Shown piece after piece: positions 49,291-58,962 of a stretch of DNA of 64,000 nt (positions within the stretch are counted from its first letter, which is position 1; every line of letters starts with the position of its first letter). Source of the stretch: Microcaldota archaeon (lineage in GTDB: Archaea > Micrarchaeota > Micrarchaeia > Micrarchaeales > Micrarchaeaceae). A model generated the notes under the pieces. It saw only the letters and a list, made by a program, of their open reading frames with translations, was not told the origin of the DNA and searched no databases. The position numbers and the translations under genes were made by a program. Location: positions 1-64,000 of the forward strand of contig JAKAUP010000003.1 in the NCBI GenBank assembly GCA_021817565.1, given 5' to 3'.

Positions 49291-50124
49291 CTATGACATC
49301 TTATCAAAAACGTCATTTATCTCGCCTATTGAATCCTGCAGGGAGAAATTTGATCTGAAAAGCGCCAGAAGTTCCCTTCCTTTTATCCTGTTTAGCTCTA
49401 TATCGAATGAGCCCATTGCAGTGCTAATGGATGATATCTGTGAATAGAGCGAATCTGCGGCTGCTTTCTCGCTTACTCCAACGGCAGTAGTCTCTATATA
49501 CATGAGCGTTGCTATGGGTTTTTCCCCGCCTGATATCCTATCCATCTTAGCTTGTATTATATTTATTTCCCTCTGAATGTCCTGCATGGCCGTAGCGCTT
49601 GGATTGCTCGATTGCATCAGTCTTGCAAGTTGGAATTCTTGGAATGAGCGCTTCCCCTCAAGCTCATTCCTTATATCTTGCACATCAAGCCCGGCAGATA
49701 TTACGTTGTATTTCCAAGGAAACTTGAGCGCTGATATTGCACGCTCCCAGTTTGATGGCGCCTGCTCCATTTTCGATTCTTCCTCTTCTGGAGGCATTTC
49801 CAATTTGAACGTGTATGTGAAAAGATTGGCGCTTATGTAGCCTGTTGCGTAGTACAACCCATTAACGTTCTTTATTATCGAGTTCTGTTCTTTTGACATC
49901 CAATAGCCTTCAGCTATCTGGAACCTCATACCTATGGATGACATTAGCGCGGGGAAGACTATCGTATCCGCAAAGCCCATTAATAGGATGAAGATTGCAG
50001 TTATTAATACAAAGAACATTGCTATGTAGTAATATGCTCCCTTAAAAGATGATCCGAATGCAAACCCTATAAGGACAACAAGGAATGACACGATTATAAA
50101 TATAAGTTTCTCTGGATCTATCAT
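49291..50124 (-). CDS. Membrane-anchored protein with VirB4 N-domain-like cytoplasmic region (VirB3-VirB4N-like?)
   Basis: Two N-terminal TMs; KPIATLMYIETTAVGVSEKAAADSLYSQISSISTAMGSFDIELNRIKGRELLALFR. Confidence 0.65.
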   Translation of the reverse strand: MIDPEKLIFIIVSFLVVLIGFAFGSSFKGAYYYIAMFFVLITAIFILLMGFADTIVFPALMSSIGMRFQIAEGYWMSKEQNSIIKNVNGLYYATGYISANLFTYTFKLEMPPEEEESKMEQAPSNWERAISALKFPWKYNVISAGLDVQDIRNELEGKRSFQEFQLARLMQSSNPSATAMQDIQREINIIQAKMDRISGGEKPIATLMYIETTAVGVSEKAAADSLYSQISSISTAMGSFDIELNRIKGRELLALFRSNFSLQDSIGEINDVFDKMS

Positions 50125-50969
50125 TATATTACCTCTTCTTCGACACTTTTTGATATGTTCTCTGCAGTTGTCGAGTATGGTATTTGATATTCTGGCTCTA
50201 TAAACCTGAGAAGCTCGTTTCCGGTTATAACCGCGGGCTGCACCCCGAAGAGCGTGCCTATTCCGGATATCAATTCTCTCCCTCTCTGCTGGGCGATGCT
50301 TACCGCTTCAAACTCGTTAGTTCCGAAAGAGGTTACCGATGCGTATGATATCTGTTCATATGATATGCTGGAATTTACCGTATCGAGTATATTTCGCCAC
50401 ATTGAGAGTTTCCCCCTTATGTTATTGAGTTCGGCGGTAGGGGCGCCGGAAGCGACCATAGCCGATTCCTCGTTTTCGGCGGCGTTTATGCTCTCCCTAA
50501 GCTGCTGTATGTACATGTCTTTGTTCATTACGAACATGCCTGTGGTATATCTTGCAATGCCTCTGCTCTGGCCAACCATCCTCCCGACCAGCCTGGCAAA
50601 TTCGACCCTCTCTTCTGCCTTCATGTCCGTAGATGACCTATAAACAGGTATCTTTATGTATACTGTAGCTTTGTAGCCATCTCCGGATTTTACAACCAGG
50701 GCATCCTTGCTTGTAGAAAATGTGTAAGGAACTTCGGAGTTTATAACTACGCTCTTTGAGCGGTGCTTTGCGATGCCTATCATGAATTCCGAGTAGTCCT
50801 TGAAGAATATGGCAAAAACATCAAAAAGGAGACCTATAATGAAAAGGATTATCTTTACAGGGTTTGGTAGCTGAGCCGGTGGTATGATTGCAGATGCTGC
50901 AACTATGCCCGCCGATATGGCAACAAGTATGATAAAGAACAAAATCTTTGCATTCATTTTTGCGCCCAA
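50124..50969 (-). CDS. Membrane-anchored protein with VirB4 N-domain-like cytoplasmic region (VirB3-VirB4N-like?)
   Basis: Two N-terminal TMs; YASVTSFGTNEFEAVSIAQQRGRELISGIGTLFGVQPAVITGNELLRFIEPEYQIPYSTT. Confidence 0.65.
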   Translation of the reverse strand: MGAKMNAKILFFIILVAISAGIVAASAIIPPAQLPNPVKIILFIIGLLFDVFAIFFKDYSEFMIGIAKHRSKSVVINSEVPYTFSTSKDALVVKSGDGYKATVYIKIPVYRSSTDMKAEERVEFARLVGRMVGQSRGIARYTTGMFVMNKDMYIQQLRESINAAENEESAMVASGAPTAELNNIRGKLSMWRNILDTVNSSISYEQISYASVTSFGTNEFEAVSIAQQRGRELISGIGTLFGVQPAVITGNELLRFIEPEYQIPYSTTAENISKSVEEEVI

Positions 50970-51002
50970 TACTTTATTTTTTGCACATTTTTATATTTTT
51001 GC

Positions 51003-52133
51003 TTAGATGAACATCCTTATCCTACCTGTCCTTGATGCTCCCCCTATGAATCCAGCAATCTGCACAACGAACACATAAACAACAGCTATTATAAGACCCG
51101 GATAAAAGAAAATTAGGAACCAGAAGGATGCGATTGCAGGACTTATTCCTTTAACAGTAGTGGATAACTGGGAATTCTGACCTTCGCCGTTTGTTATAAA
51201 ACCGTTATTCTGAGAAAATAGGCTTATCTGCGAAGTCGCAGTTGTAAACTGCTGGTTTATGTTAGGGGCTGTGAAATAGTATCCCACAGAGAACATTATT
51301 GGCATTACTAAGTAGAAAGCCATTCCTAGCGCTATTAGCATACCACCTAGTGCTCTTGTAGGCAAGAAGGCCCTAAATAGCACGCCTGGTATTATGAAAA
51401 CAGGGATTGACGCGGTAGCAAAGAATATTATCAAGTAGTACTCCGCGTACAGCGCTATTATCCCATCTGCAAGTAGTTTGGATATCTCGAGCGTCGGGGA
51501 AAGAACAAATATCTCGTACGGGATAAATGGAAAATTCAATATACTATTTAGTATTCCCCCTACACTTGATATTGGGGTTGTGGCTAGCGGCACAACTTTT
51601 ATAGAAGTTACAAGACTTCCTTCAAGGTATGTATTGAATAACGTTGCATAAAGGCTTTCGGCCTGGTTGAGCGTTGATTTTATTAGAAATATCGAGGTCG
51701 CATAAGGATTAAGCTGACCAGAAAATAGGGATGGAACAAACCCGAACATTATTGCACAGACATATAAGAACGCCAATACTATTATTGCAGTGGCAAATGC
51801 TTCATATAGCTCCCCGACACCAAAATTTTTGATTGTTTGACTCTTGAATACAAGCCCTGCAACAAAGATTATTGCTGCGATAGATATCGATATACCTATG
51901 GCAATAATACCAATCGGCAGATAATGAATCCATTCAGAGTATATCTGTTGGTTTATTGGACAGTACCATGGCGATTGCTGGATTATCAAAGAGGCGGTTG
52001 GTGGGGGTAAAAGACCGCATCCGGCCGTGCCTGTTAACCCTTGAATTGGGTTTATAATATTAGATGCTCCAGAAATCGGCATAGCTAAGAAAGCCATGAG
52101 GAGTACACCAAATAAACCAGCCTTGAGATTCAT
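51003..52133 (-). CDS. VirB6/TrbL/CedA-like polytopic membrane protein, paralog 1
   Basis: Shared motifs VGELYEAFATAIIV and IIPGVLFRAFLPTRALGGMLIALGMAFYLVMPIMF. Confidence 0.75.
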   Translation of the reverse strand: MNLKAGLFGVLLMAFLAMPISGASNIINPIQGLTGTAGCGLLPPPTASLIIQQSPWYCPINQQIYSEWIHYLPIGIIAIGISISIAAIIFVAGLVFKSQTIKNFGVGELYEAFATAIIVLAFLYVCAIMFGFVPSLFSGQLNPYATSIFLIKSTLNQAESLYATLFNTYLEGSLVTSIKVVPLATTPISSVGGILNSILNFPFIPYEIFVLSPTLEISKLLADGIIALYAEYYLIIFFATASIPVFIIPGVLFRAFLPTRALGGMLIALGMAFYLVMPIMFSVGYYFTAPNINQQFTTATSQISLFSQNNGFITNGEGQNSQLSTTVKGISPAIASFWFLIFFYPGLIIAVVYVFVVQIAGFIGGASRTGRIRMFI

Positions 52134-53233
52134 ACTAGACCACTAAGTAAGACCAAAAATGATACCTTCTCACCTATCGCTGAGGAGAAATCAGTTATAA
52201 ATGTTTCTAGGACAACAAAATTAAGAAATGGTATTAATGTCAAGCCGAGAAAGATATAACTTATTGCTTTAAATGCATTGGCAATTGACCCTTGTATAGC
52301 TGCTTGGGCGGTTAATTGCGTTATAGAATTTAACGGATTGCCTAAAGCTAATGAGTCCAAAATAATCTTTATTAGCGAGATCCCCAGGTTTCCGATGTTC
52401 CCCAGAAAAGATGAAAATGAAGCGGATATCGTTACTAATATGAAACCATATGTTATGCTAACAATAAGCGGGTATACTAATCCCAGTCCCAGGCCTAATG
52501 ATATGAGGGTACCCGCAAAAGATCTTGAAAACCCGAATATGCGCGCAACCAAGCCCATAGGTATAAATGTTATCAAGAAAAAGAGTGACAATGATAGTAT
52601 TATACCTTGAACATACGATAGCGTCATCGCAAGCATGAGGGCGGAAACCATAACGGTTGCTGGAAAGAATACCGACGTCGGTATTATTGAATTTATTTCA
52701 GTCGATGCTGATATGGATATTGATATTTCTCCGGTTGAAAACAAAATTGGGGGGAAGTTGATAGGTATTCCTGGGGCTAAACCTTCTATAAATAATCCAC
52801 CAAAGGATAGTGCGAGAAGAGTAGAGGAGTAGCTGTTAAATGTGGAAATGTCGCACTCCCCCAGTTCAAATATGTTAGTTGAGGATTTGCATTGGGACGG
52901 CATTAACCCCAGGGCTGAATAACCACTCTGTGGGTTTATCAAAAAAACGTATATTATGCTTGAAAATGCGATAAGAAGGACCAATGATAGTATTCCCTCG
53001 AATATCTGGTTTTTAGTCCATTCTGCAGCTTTGTTATTTTTTATTGTTATACTTATTGCATAGGCTATTGCAGAGACCGTTATTACAAGCAGTAAGGCTA
53101 TTGCACCTATCGATATGTAGTAGGAAACATCGGATTTTAATGATTGAACTGTTTGCGCGCCAGTTATTGATATGAGTATAAGTGCGATTAGAACTGAAAG
53201 TACCAGAACGCCAGTAAACCTATTTGATCTCAT
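52130..53233 (-). CDS. VirB6/TrbL/CedA-like polytopic membrane protein, paralog 2
   Basis: EWTKNQIFEGILSLVLL and FIPMGLVARIFGFSRSFAGTLISLGLGLGLVYPLIVS. Confidence 0.75.
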   Translation of the reverse strand: MRSNRFTGVLVLSVLIALILISITGAQTVQSLKSDVSYYISIGAIALLLVITVSAIAYAISITIKNNKAAEWTKNQIFEGILSLVLLIAFSSIIYVFLINPQSGYSALGLMPSQCKSSTNIFELGECDISTFNSYSSTLLALSFGGLFIEGLAPGIPINFPPILFSTGEISISISASTEINSIIPTSVFFPATVMVSALMLAMTLSYVQGIILSLSLFFLITFIPMGLVARIFGFSRSFAGTLISLGLGLGLVYPLIVSITYGFILVTISASFSSFLGNIGNLGISLIKIILDSLALGNPLNSITQLTAQAAIQGSIANAFKAISYIFLGLTLIPFLNFVVLETFITDFSSAIGEKVSFLVLLSGLV

Positions 53234-54342
53234 ATCAATTTACCTAATACTTTGCTTCCAGTAAAGCTTGGTGCTCCGAGGAAATCACCCATAGTTTCAG
53301 CGAAGTCAAAAGTTAATATAAGCGATATTATAATGGATATGAATGCGTACACGGTTGGACCTATAACGTTATCAGCCAACCATCCCATTATACCTGGGCT
53401 TTTAGGCCCGAATAGACTACTTAACTCTGATGCTGCATTTGATATATCTGTAGTGGGTTTAGAGTTAAGGTTAGGTACTGATGCAGATATAGACGAAGAA
53501 GTAAAAGTGCTACTGCCTATGCTTAGCATCGAATTGATTACAACCGGAAAGAATATGTAAAACCCAATGAATATGCCGAGAAACGCCCCGCCTGCTGCCC
53601 GCGTCCAAGGTATAGTTCTGAGTACTATCCCGGCAAATAGAAATATTGGAAATAAGTTATATATTAGGGCAATGAATGCTATAAGGGACAAACTTATACC
53701 AAAAACTAATGTAAATATTGACATAATAAATGATATTGGTGCATTTAGGAGCGATAGTCCTGCAAGAGGTGTAATACTTATCGATGCGGTCAATCCCCCA
53801 CTTACTATACCCCCTATTACATTTAGATAAAAGTCTAAGCTAAATTTAAGGTTTGATAGCAGTTGGATTATGAGTGTCAATGCGTATACCCCAATTATGC
53901 TTGGTATGGTGCCTATTGTCTCGCTTGAAAGATAGTTACATGTAGTAAGGAACCTGTTGCCGCTGGAGTATAGGGAATTTATGCCGTATGCCGAACCTAT
54001 GAATACAGAGACTATCAAAAACGTTAGCACAATCTCTGCCAATTCCATTTTGGCAAAATTTTTTAACCTTGAATATCCAAACGCGTAACCTATTCCATAT
54101 GCTATCCCGATAATAAAGAGCATAACCGATATTATGATTAAGCTGATTGGGAGTAGGTTATGCAGACTTGTGCTGTTTATGTTTGTGCCGCTTGGAGAGA
54201 GTATGCTTGAACAGAAGCTTGATGCCAAAGTTGGAGTTGCAGGAGCTGCGGCGTTTGAATAGGTTATAATTGTTGCAAATAGTAATATTGGAAGTATCAG
54301 GAATATTATTAGCTGCATTCTATTGCTTATTTTGCCAATCAT
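53230..54342 (-). CDS. VirB6/TrbL/CedA-like polytopic membrane protein, paralog 3
   Basis: NFAKMELAEIVLTFLIV and FLFAGIVLRTIPWTRAAGGAFLGIFIGFYIFFPVVIN. Confidence 0.75.
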   Translation of the reverse strand: MIGKISNRMQLIIFLILPILLFATIITYSNAAAPATPTLASSFCSSILSPSGTNINSTSLHNLLPISLIIISVMLFIIGIAYGIGYAFGYSRLKNFAKMELAEIVLTFLIVSVFIGSAYGINSLYSSGNRFLTTCNYLSSETIGTIPSIIGVYALTLIIQLLSNLKFSLDFYLNVIGGIVSGGLTASISITPLAGLSLLNAPISFIMSIFTLVFGISLSLIAFIALIYNLFPIFLFAGIVLRTIPWTRAAGGAFLGIFIGFYIFFPVVINSMLSIGSSTFTSSSISASVPNLNSKPTTDISNAASELSSLFGPKSPGIMGWLADNVIGPTVYAFISIIISLILTFDFAETMGDFLGAPSFTGSKVLGKLI

Positions 54343-55727
54343 ATTAACTTACCTAATCCTGCAAGACTTGTATCTCCGCCCATTAGTCCAGATATCCCTA
54401 TTATAGAAGACAGTGTTATAAGTATGTTTATTATTGGTATCCAATACATTATGATACCGCTTATTCCGTATATGTCGAAAATATCAAACGTTAGATGTTC
54501 TACACTTGATTCAGAGCAACCAGAGAATTGAATTGATGTGTCTGGTATCGAACCTCCAGTAAATGCTAGTATCAGGTTTACTTGCGATACGATAGGGACT
54601 AGAGCTAAACCTATCTGTTCGGATTCAGCTAATCCTATATTACCTAATATTGGCCAGCAGCCATCCTGTTCTGCAGTCTTCGCTATACTTGGAAGAACAA
54701 AAAAATCAAGATTGTACGGTTCTGTTTTTATTGCGTTAGAAGATTCTATTGTGTTTGAGAGGATTATGCTGTTTGCAGTTATAGGACCGGGCGCAATAAC
54801 TGCATTCGGCCCGTACGTACTCGTATAAGCGGCCAGGTTTCCATAGCTTGCCGAGTTTGATAATGTTATGTATTCTATAGATAGTATGGTTGGGTATATG
54901 AAAACCATGCCTATTGCTACGGCAATCAAAAGCCCCCCGATCTTTCTTGTAAAAATTATTGACCTTAGTATTATACCGCCAAATATCAGATACGGCCACG
55001 AATATAAGGCAATTGTAAGTATTATTAGGGTCGCAATGTTGAATTCCAGGCCAAGCGACATTAGAGTTCCGAGAGGCCTCATTGCATCATAAACCATCGC
55101 AAACCCAGCATCAGGGCTTATGCTTCCGCTAACCTCCGGAATTCCTAGACCGATTCCTGTCGTTACGGAGAATTTAGAAAAGAACCCTATATAAGAGTCT
55201 ACTATAGACAAGTAATTCAGTTGCTGTGCTACCTGACTTGTTATATTTGCATCTATTACGCCCGCCGCTGCAAGCGGATAGTCTATGCGCGTACTGACAC
55301 TACTGGATCCGGTTTGGATGTAATAGCACAGGCCGGGGTATTTTGGATTTGATGAACCGAGTAAGGAGCCACTTCCTTCAGATAATATTGATAGTCCTGT
55401 AAAAATCCCGTTGTTTTTTTCTATGCCTGAGCATAGTGATGATATGGTTCCCTGATTCATTGCGTGCGTGCTATTTAGGGATGTGTATAGTACCCCGGAT
55501 AATACAGTTAGTGCATATATTACTATCGCTATTATTATGAGAGTACCTATTATCTGGGTGAATTCTCCGATTGCAGACTGCTTTATTTTCTCGTTTGCCA
55601 ATAGGAACCCAATTATATACCATATAGATATGATGCCGCTGCTTATCAGAAGTGCGAGTATGGCAAGCGGTATAAGATTGCTTGATGCAGGTAAAATTGC
55701 GGTGTATATTTGTAACATGTTAAACAC
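54339..55727 (-). CDS. VirB6/TrbL/CedA-like polytopic membrane protein, paralog 4
   Basis: KQSAIGEFTQIIGTLIII and LIFGGIILRSIIFTRKIGGLLIAVAIGMVFIYPTILS. Confidence 0.75.
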   Translation of the reverse strand: MFNMLQIYTAILPASSNLIPLAILALLISSGIISIWYIIGFLLANEKIKQSAIGEFTQIIGTLIIIAIVIYALTVLSGVLYTSLNSTHAMNQGTISSLCSGIEKNNGIFTGLSILSEGSGSLLGSSNPKYPGLCYYIQTGSSSVSTRIDYPLAAAGVIDANITSQVAQQLNYLSIVDSYIGFFSKFSVTTGIGLGIPEVSGSISPDAGFAMVYDAMRPLGTLMSLGLEFNIATLIILTIALYSWPYLIFGGIILRSIIFTRKIGGLLIAVAIGMVFIYPTILSIEYITLSNSASYGNLAAYTSTYGPNAVIAPGPITANSIILSNTIESSNAIKTEPYNLDFFVLPSIAKTAEQDGCWPILGNIGLAESEQIGLALVPIVSQVNLILAFTGGSIPDTSIQFSGCSESSVEHLTFDIFDIYGISGIIMYWIPIINILITLSSIIGISGLMGGDTSLAGLGKLI

Positions 55728-56903
55728 TCATAGATTCCCCCAGAAGTTTACACTATCTAGGCCAGCGTTGAGAGCTTTTGAAAGGCTTGATGCAAAACCT
55801 ATAGTCACAGTAAGGTCTATCCCTAACATAAAGAGTCCCATAAATATGTATTTTGCTATCCCTGAAGTGATTGCCTGCGCTTCATTAAACGATTCGTTTG
55901 GTAGTATTAAACCTATATTCTGGAATAGTGGACCTGATATAAAGCTTGAAACAGGAGGTGAAATGAACCCGCCCAGAAAGCTGCCAGTGTAACTATAGCT
56001 TGATAAGCTTGAAAAGAAGGATTTTGGAACAGTTAACGGTACGAGTTCTGAACTCAGGCAATTCTGACAAGAGTAAAGAGGGTTTTTGGGGCTGAAGGCA
56101 TAGGATATAACATAGCTGTTCATCACTATCATCATTGGGTATACTATGTAGAAGGCAATGGCCAACGCCAATATCGCATTCCCGGCTTCCCTGAGACCCG
56201 GATTACCTGCCCCTGCGAAAGATATTGATCTTATTATCAATGCAAAGGGCAGGAATAATGTAAATGCCATAGTCTGTATGACTGGGAGCGACAGCCATTG
56301 CAGGAATAATATCCCTATTATTATTATAAGTAATTCAGAGAATATTCCTATGTACACTGCAGATAGGGTATCGTAAAAAATGTAAAGATCTTGACCGAAT
56401 GGAATACCCAAGTCGCGTACTGCTGCACCGTATATTGCGTAGCTTATACCAGTAGTATATATGTAGCTTAACAGGCCGAGTCCTGTGTTTATTGAAATTG
56501 ATTCCATATAGTACTCTGAATATTGGAAAGGATTGAGGTTTGGTTGACCTATAAGAGATCCGCTTACGCTCGACGAGAGTGAACAGACGGATAGAGATGT
56601 AGAAAGCAAGACCATTATTATGATAGCACTTATGGCTAATTGTGTTATTTCTACTTTTGACAGCTCTGTTACCATACCTGAAATTCTGGGACCCAGGAAC
56701 CTGGATGCAGCATATACTATCCCTATTACAGTGAAGCCCAGGAGTATAACTATAAAATTGATACCGAGCCAGTTTGACGTGTATGCCCCGCCGAGTGTGC
56801 AACTGTTTGATGATTGCGGAATGCTTTGTGCTACTGCTATGCCGATTAATAGTAGTGCCGAGATAAGAAACATAATTAACTTAAATGCGCTTATTCTTTT
56901 CAT
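55728..56903 (-). CDS. VirB6/TrbL/CedA-like polytopic membrane protein, paralog 5
   Basis: TELSKVEITQLAISAIII and FLPFALIIRSISFAGAGNPGLREAGNAILALAIAFYIVYPMMIV. Confidence 0.75.
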   Translation of the reverse strand: MKRISAFKLIMFLISALLLIGIAVAQSIPQSSNSCTLGGAYTSNWLGINFIVILLGFTVIGIVYAASRFLGPRISGMVTELSKVEITQLAISAIIIMVLLSTSLSVCSLSSSVSGSLIGQPNLNPFQYSEYYMESISINTGLGLLSYIYTTGISYAIYGAAVRDLGIPFGQDLYIFYDTLSAVYIGIFSELLIIIIGILFLQWLSLPVIQTMAFTLFLPFALIIRSISFAGAGNPGLREAGNAILALAIAFYIVYPMMIVMNSYVISYAFSPKNPLYSCQNCLSSELVPLTVPKSFFSSLSSYSYTGSFLGGFISPPVSSFISGPLFQNIGLILPNESFNEAQAITSGIAKYIFMGLFMLGIDLTVTIGFASSLSKALNAGLDSVNFWGNL

Positions 56904-58108
56904 GCAATCGTGAATTTGCCTATACCTAACTTTACAGAACCGCCAAGTATCTTCGCGATGTTATCGGTAATCGTTATACCTATAATCAAGTCAACCACTA
57001 TGAGTATGAATTGCACTACATCGCTTACCGCATAGTATATCGACATATTAAGAACCGGAAATATGCCGAATATTGGCGGGGTAAAAAAACCAACAAAGTA
57101 ACCCAAAAATCCGCTCAATGCGTTAACTAGACCTTCAATTATATTTATTATGTAATTCAAGATTGCCGACCAGCTTCCTTTGGCACTTGGTTGCGGAGGG
57201 TATAGCACATTGTTAAAGTAATTTGTTATGGGCAGGTTTACCAATACGAGTAAACTTGGATACACGAGGCAGAAACCTATCCCCATGGCTATAAATGTGC
57301 CACCGAGACCGCGCAACGTAGGTATTGCCCTAAGCACAACGCCTATCGGTATAAAAGCAATGAGACCTACGCCGACTATAATATAAAAGGAATAGCTGAG
57401 TAACCCGAACAGTAGGTCTACCGGTATTATTACGATATATAGGAGATCTCCCAGAAAGGAAAATGCCCCTTTTGATGATTCTAGTATGCTACTAGTGTAA
57501 AGCTTTCCTTCTGATCCGCTCTGTAGCGATACTATGACAGAAACATAGTCGGTTAATCCAAATCCTACGCTTTTTAGTGCACCTACGCCCGCAGCAATAC
57601 CGCCAACGGCATACGTTGCAAGGAGGGTATTACTTGATGTTGGTGTTATGTAATTATTATAAGCAGTTGTCCAGAGCCCTCCGAAGTTCGATATCAGCCT
57701 GGACGTAGCAGTACCTGCAGTTGACTGCGTTCCGCCTGCAAGAGTTAGCGATATTCCGCTCATTATGGTTAACAGCGATATTATAGAACCGATTATTATT
57801 AGGGTCTTTATTGTTTCGTATAGCTCTCCTTTGTACCATCCTTGCAATTTACTTATTCCTAAAAGTTGTGATGCGATATAAGCAAGCGATATTATTGCAA
57901 AGGAAAGTAATATGCCGACCATTACAAGAGATAGAAATTGGGAGTAGATGCTGCCAACGCATGAAGTTATACTTGATGAGGAAGCGGAGGCAGTGCATGT
58001 TGATATGCCTGAAGTAAGAAGTAGGTTTGTGCTGGTATATGCCGGGTAGGCAAGCGGCGATAATAATATTAATGCAGCAACAGCCGCCAATAAAATACTT
58101 CTCTGCAT
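56900..58108 (-). CDS. VirB6/TrbL/CedA-like polytopic membrane protein, paralog 6
   Basis: GWYKGELYETIKTLIIIG and FIPIGVVLRAIPTLRGLGGTFIAMGIGFCLVYPSLLV. Confidence 0.75.
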   Translation of the reverse strand: MQRSILLAAVAALILLSPLAYPAYTSTNLLLTSGISTCTASASSSSITSCVGSIYSQFLSLVMVGILLSFAIISLAYIASQLLGISKLQGWYKGELYETIKTLIIIGSIISLLTIMSGISLTLAGGTQSTAGTATSRLISNFGGLWTTAYNNYITPTSSNTLLATYAVGGIAAGVGALKSVGFGLTDYVSVIVSLQSGSEGKLYTSSILESSKGAFSFLGDLLYIVIIPVDLLFGLLSYSFYIIVGVGLIAFIPIGVVLRAIPTLRGLGGTFIAMGIGFCLVYPSLLVLVNLPITNYFNNVLYPPQPSAKGSWSAILNYIINIIEGLVNALSGFLGYFVGFFTPPIFGIFPVLNMSIYYAVSDVVQFILIVVDLIIGITITDNIAKILGGSVKLGIGKFTIA

Positions 58109-58150
58109 AATTATAATTAAATTATAAGCTATTTAAACCTAATACGTAAC

Positions 58151-58885
58151 CTAATTTCTCAGCATTGCGTACTTGTTTATGTACATCTCCCCTTGAAGCG
58201 TTATGAGAAATGGAAGGATAAGCATCGAGTCAATTACAAGAAGCATGTACCCTGAAATTGATACCCCGAAAGGCATAAAAATTATGTCTGTCGCGGTTAA
58301 GAGTGCGATGCTTATTATTACCCACATCACTGGGTATCCGAAACGCTTGAAAAAGAGCGAAACGCTTGTTTTTACCGCATGCCTGAGCTTCTTTTCATCT
58401 ATTACAACAGCTGAAGGAGCATAAAAGAATAGAGGCGTAATGAGCAGCCCGGCAATTGCGGTGACGATTCCGGAGAATTTTGGGGAGAGATGATAAGACA
58501 GTATATTCACGGCTATGAGTATGAACGTGAAGAGGAAAAGTATAGTAAAGACCTTTGCGGTATACTTTTCAAGTGCGCTTATGATCTCTCTTGTTACCTT
58601 CACCCTTGTCTTCCTGTACTTTATGGTTATGTTTATCATGACTATCGCAAAGCTTAGGAAGAGTATGGAGAACATTGTTGAGGCTATTATAATAGCTATG
58701 TCAACCACAGTGAGATTGGTAAATATGCTGGCGGTCCTTATGAATGTTGAGCCTAAATCAAGATATGTTGGTAACGGTGATACTAATGGTATGAGCAAGG
58801 CGATGATTAGCGAGATGGCTGAAAAGACAACAAGCTTGAAGTGCTTAGAGTATGTCTCAAAAGCATTGTATAGCACGTTAGCCAT
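58151..58885 (-). CDS. Polytopic membrane protein of the T4SS-like cluster
   Basis: 244 aa, ~6 TMs; between VirB2-like and VirB6-like genes. Confidence 0.7.
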   Translation of the reverse strand: MANVLYNAFETYSKHFKLVVFSAISLIIALLIPLVSPLPTYLDLGSTFIRTASIFTNLTVVDIAIIIASTMFSILFLSFAIVMINITIKYRKTRVKVTREIISALEKYTAKVFTILFLFTFILIAVNILSYHLSPKFSGIVTAIAGLLITPLFFYAPSAVVIDEKKLRHAVKTSVSLFFKRFGYPVMWVIISIALLTATDIIFMPFGVSISGYMLLVIDSMLILPFLITLQGEMYINKYAMLRN

Positions 58886-58962
58886 TAGGACTACCCTGTT
58901 CAGACTTCACAAATGTTATCTTGTAATGTGCACTTGCATTGGTAAGCATGTGGATAGGGGTT

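Noticed and set aside
53252-56913. Several plus-strand ORFs inside the VirB6-like cluster
   Set aside because: Antisense to the polytopic membrane paralogs; composition mirrors reverse complement of TM codons.
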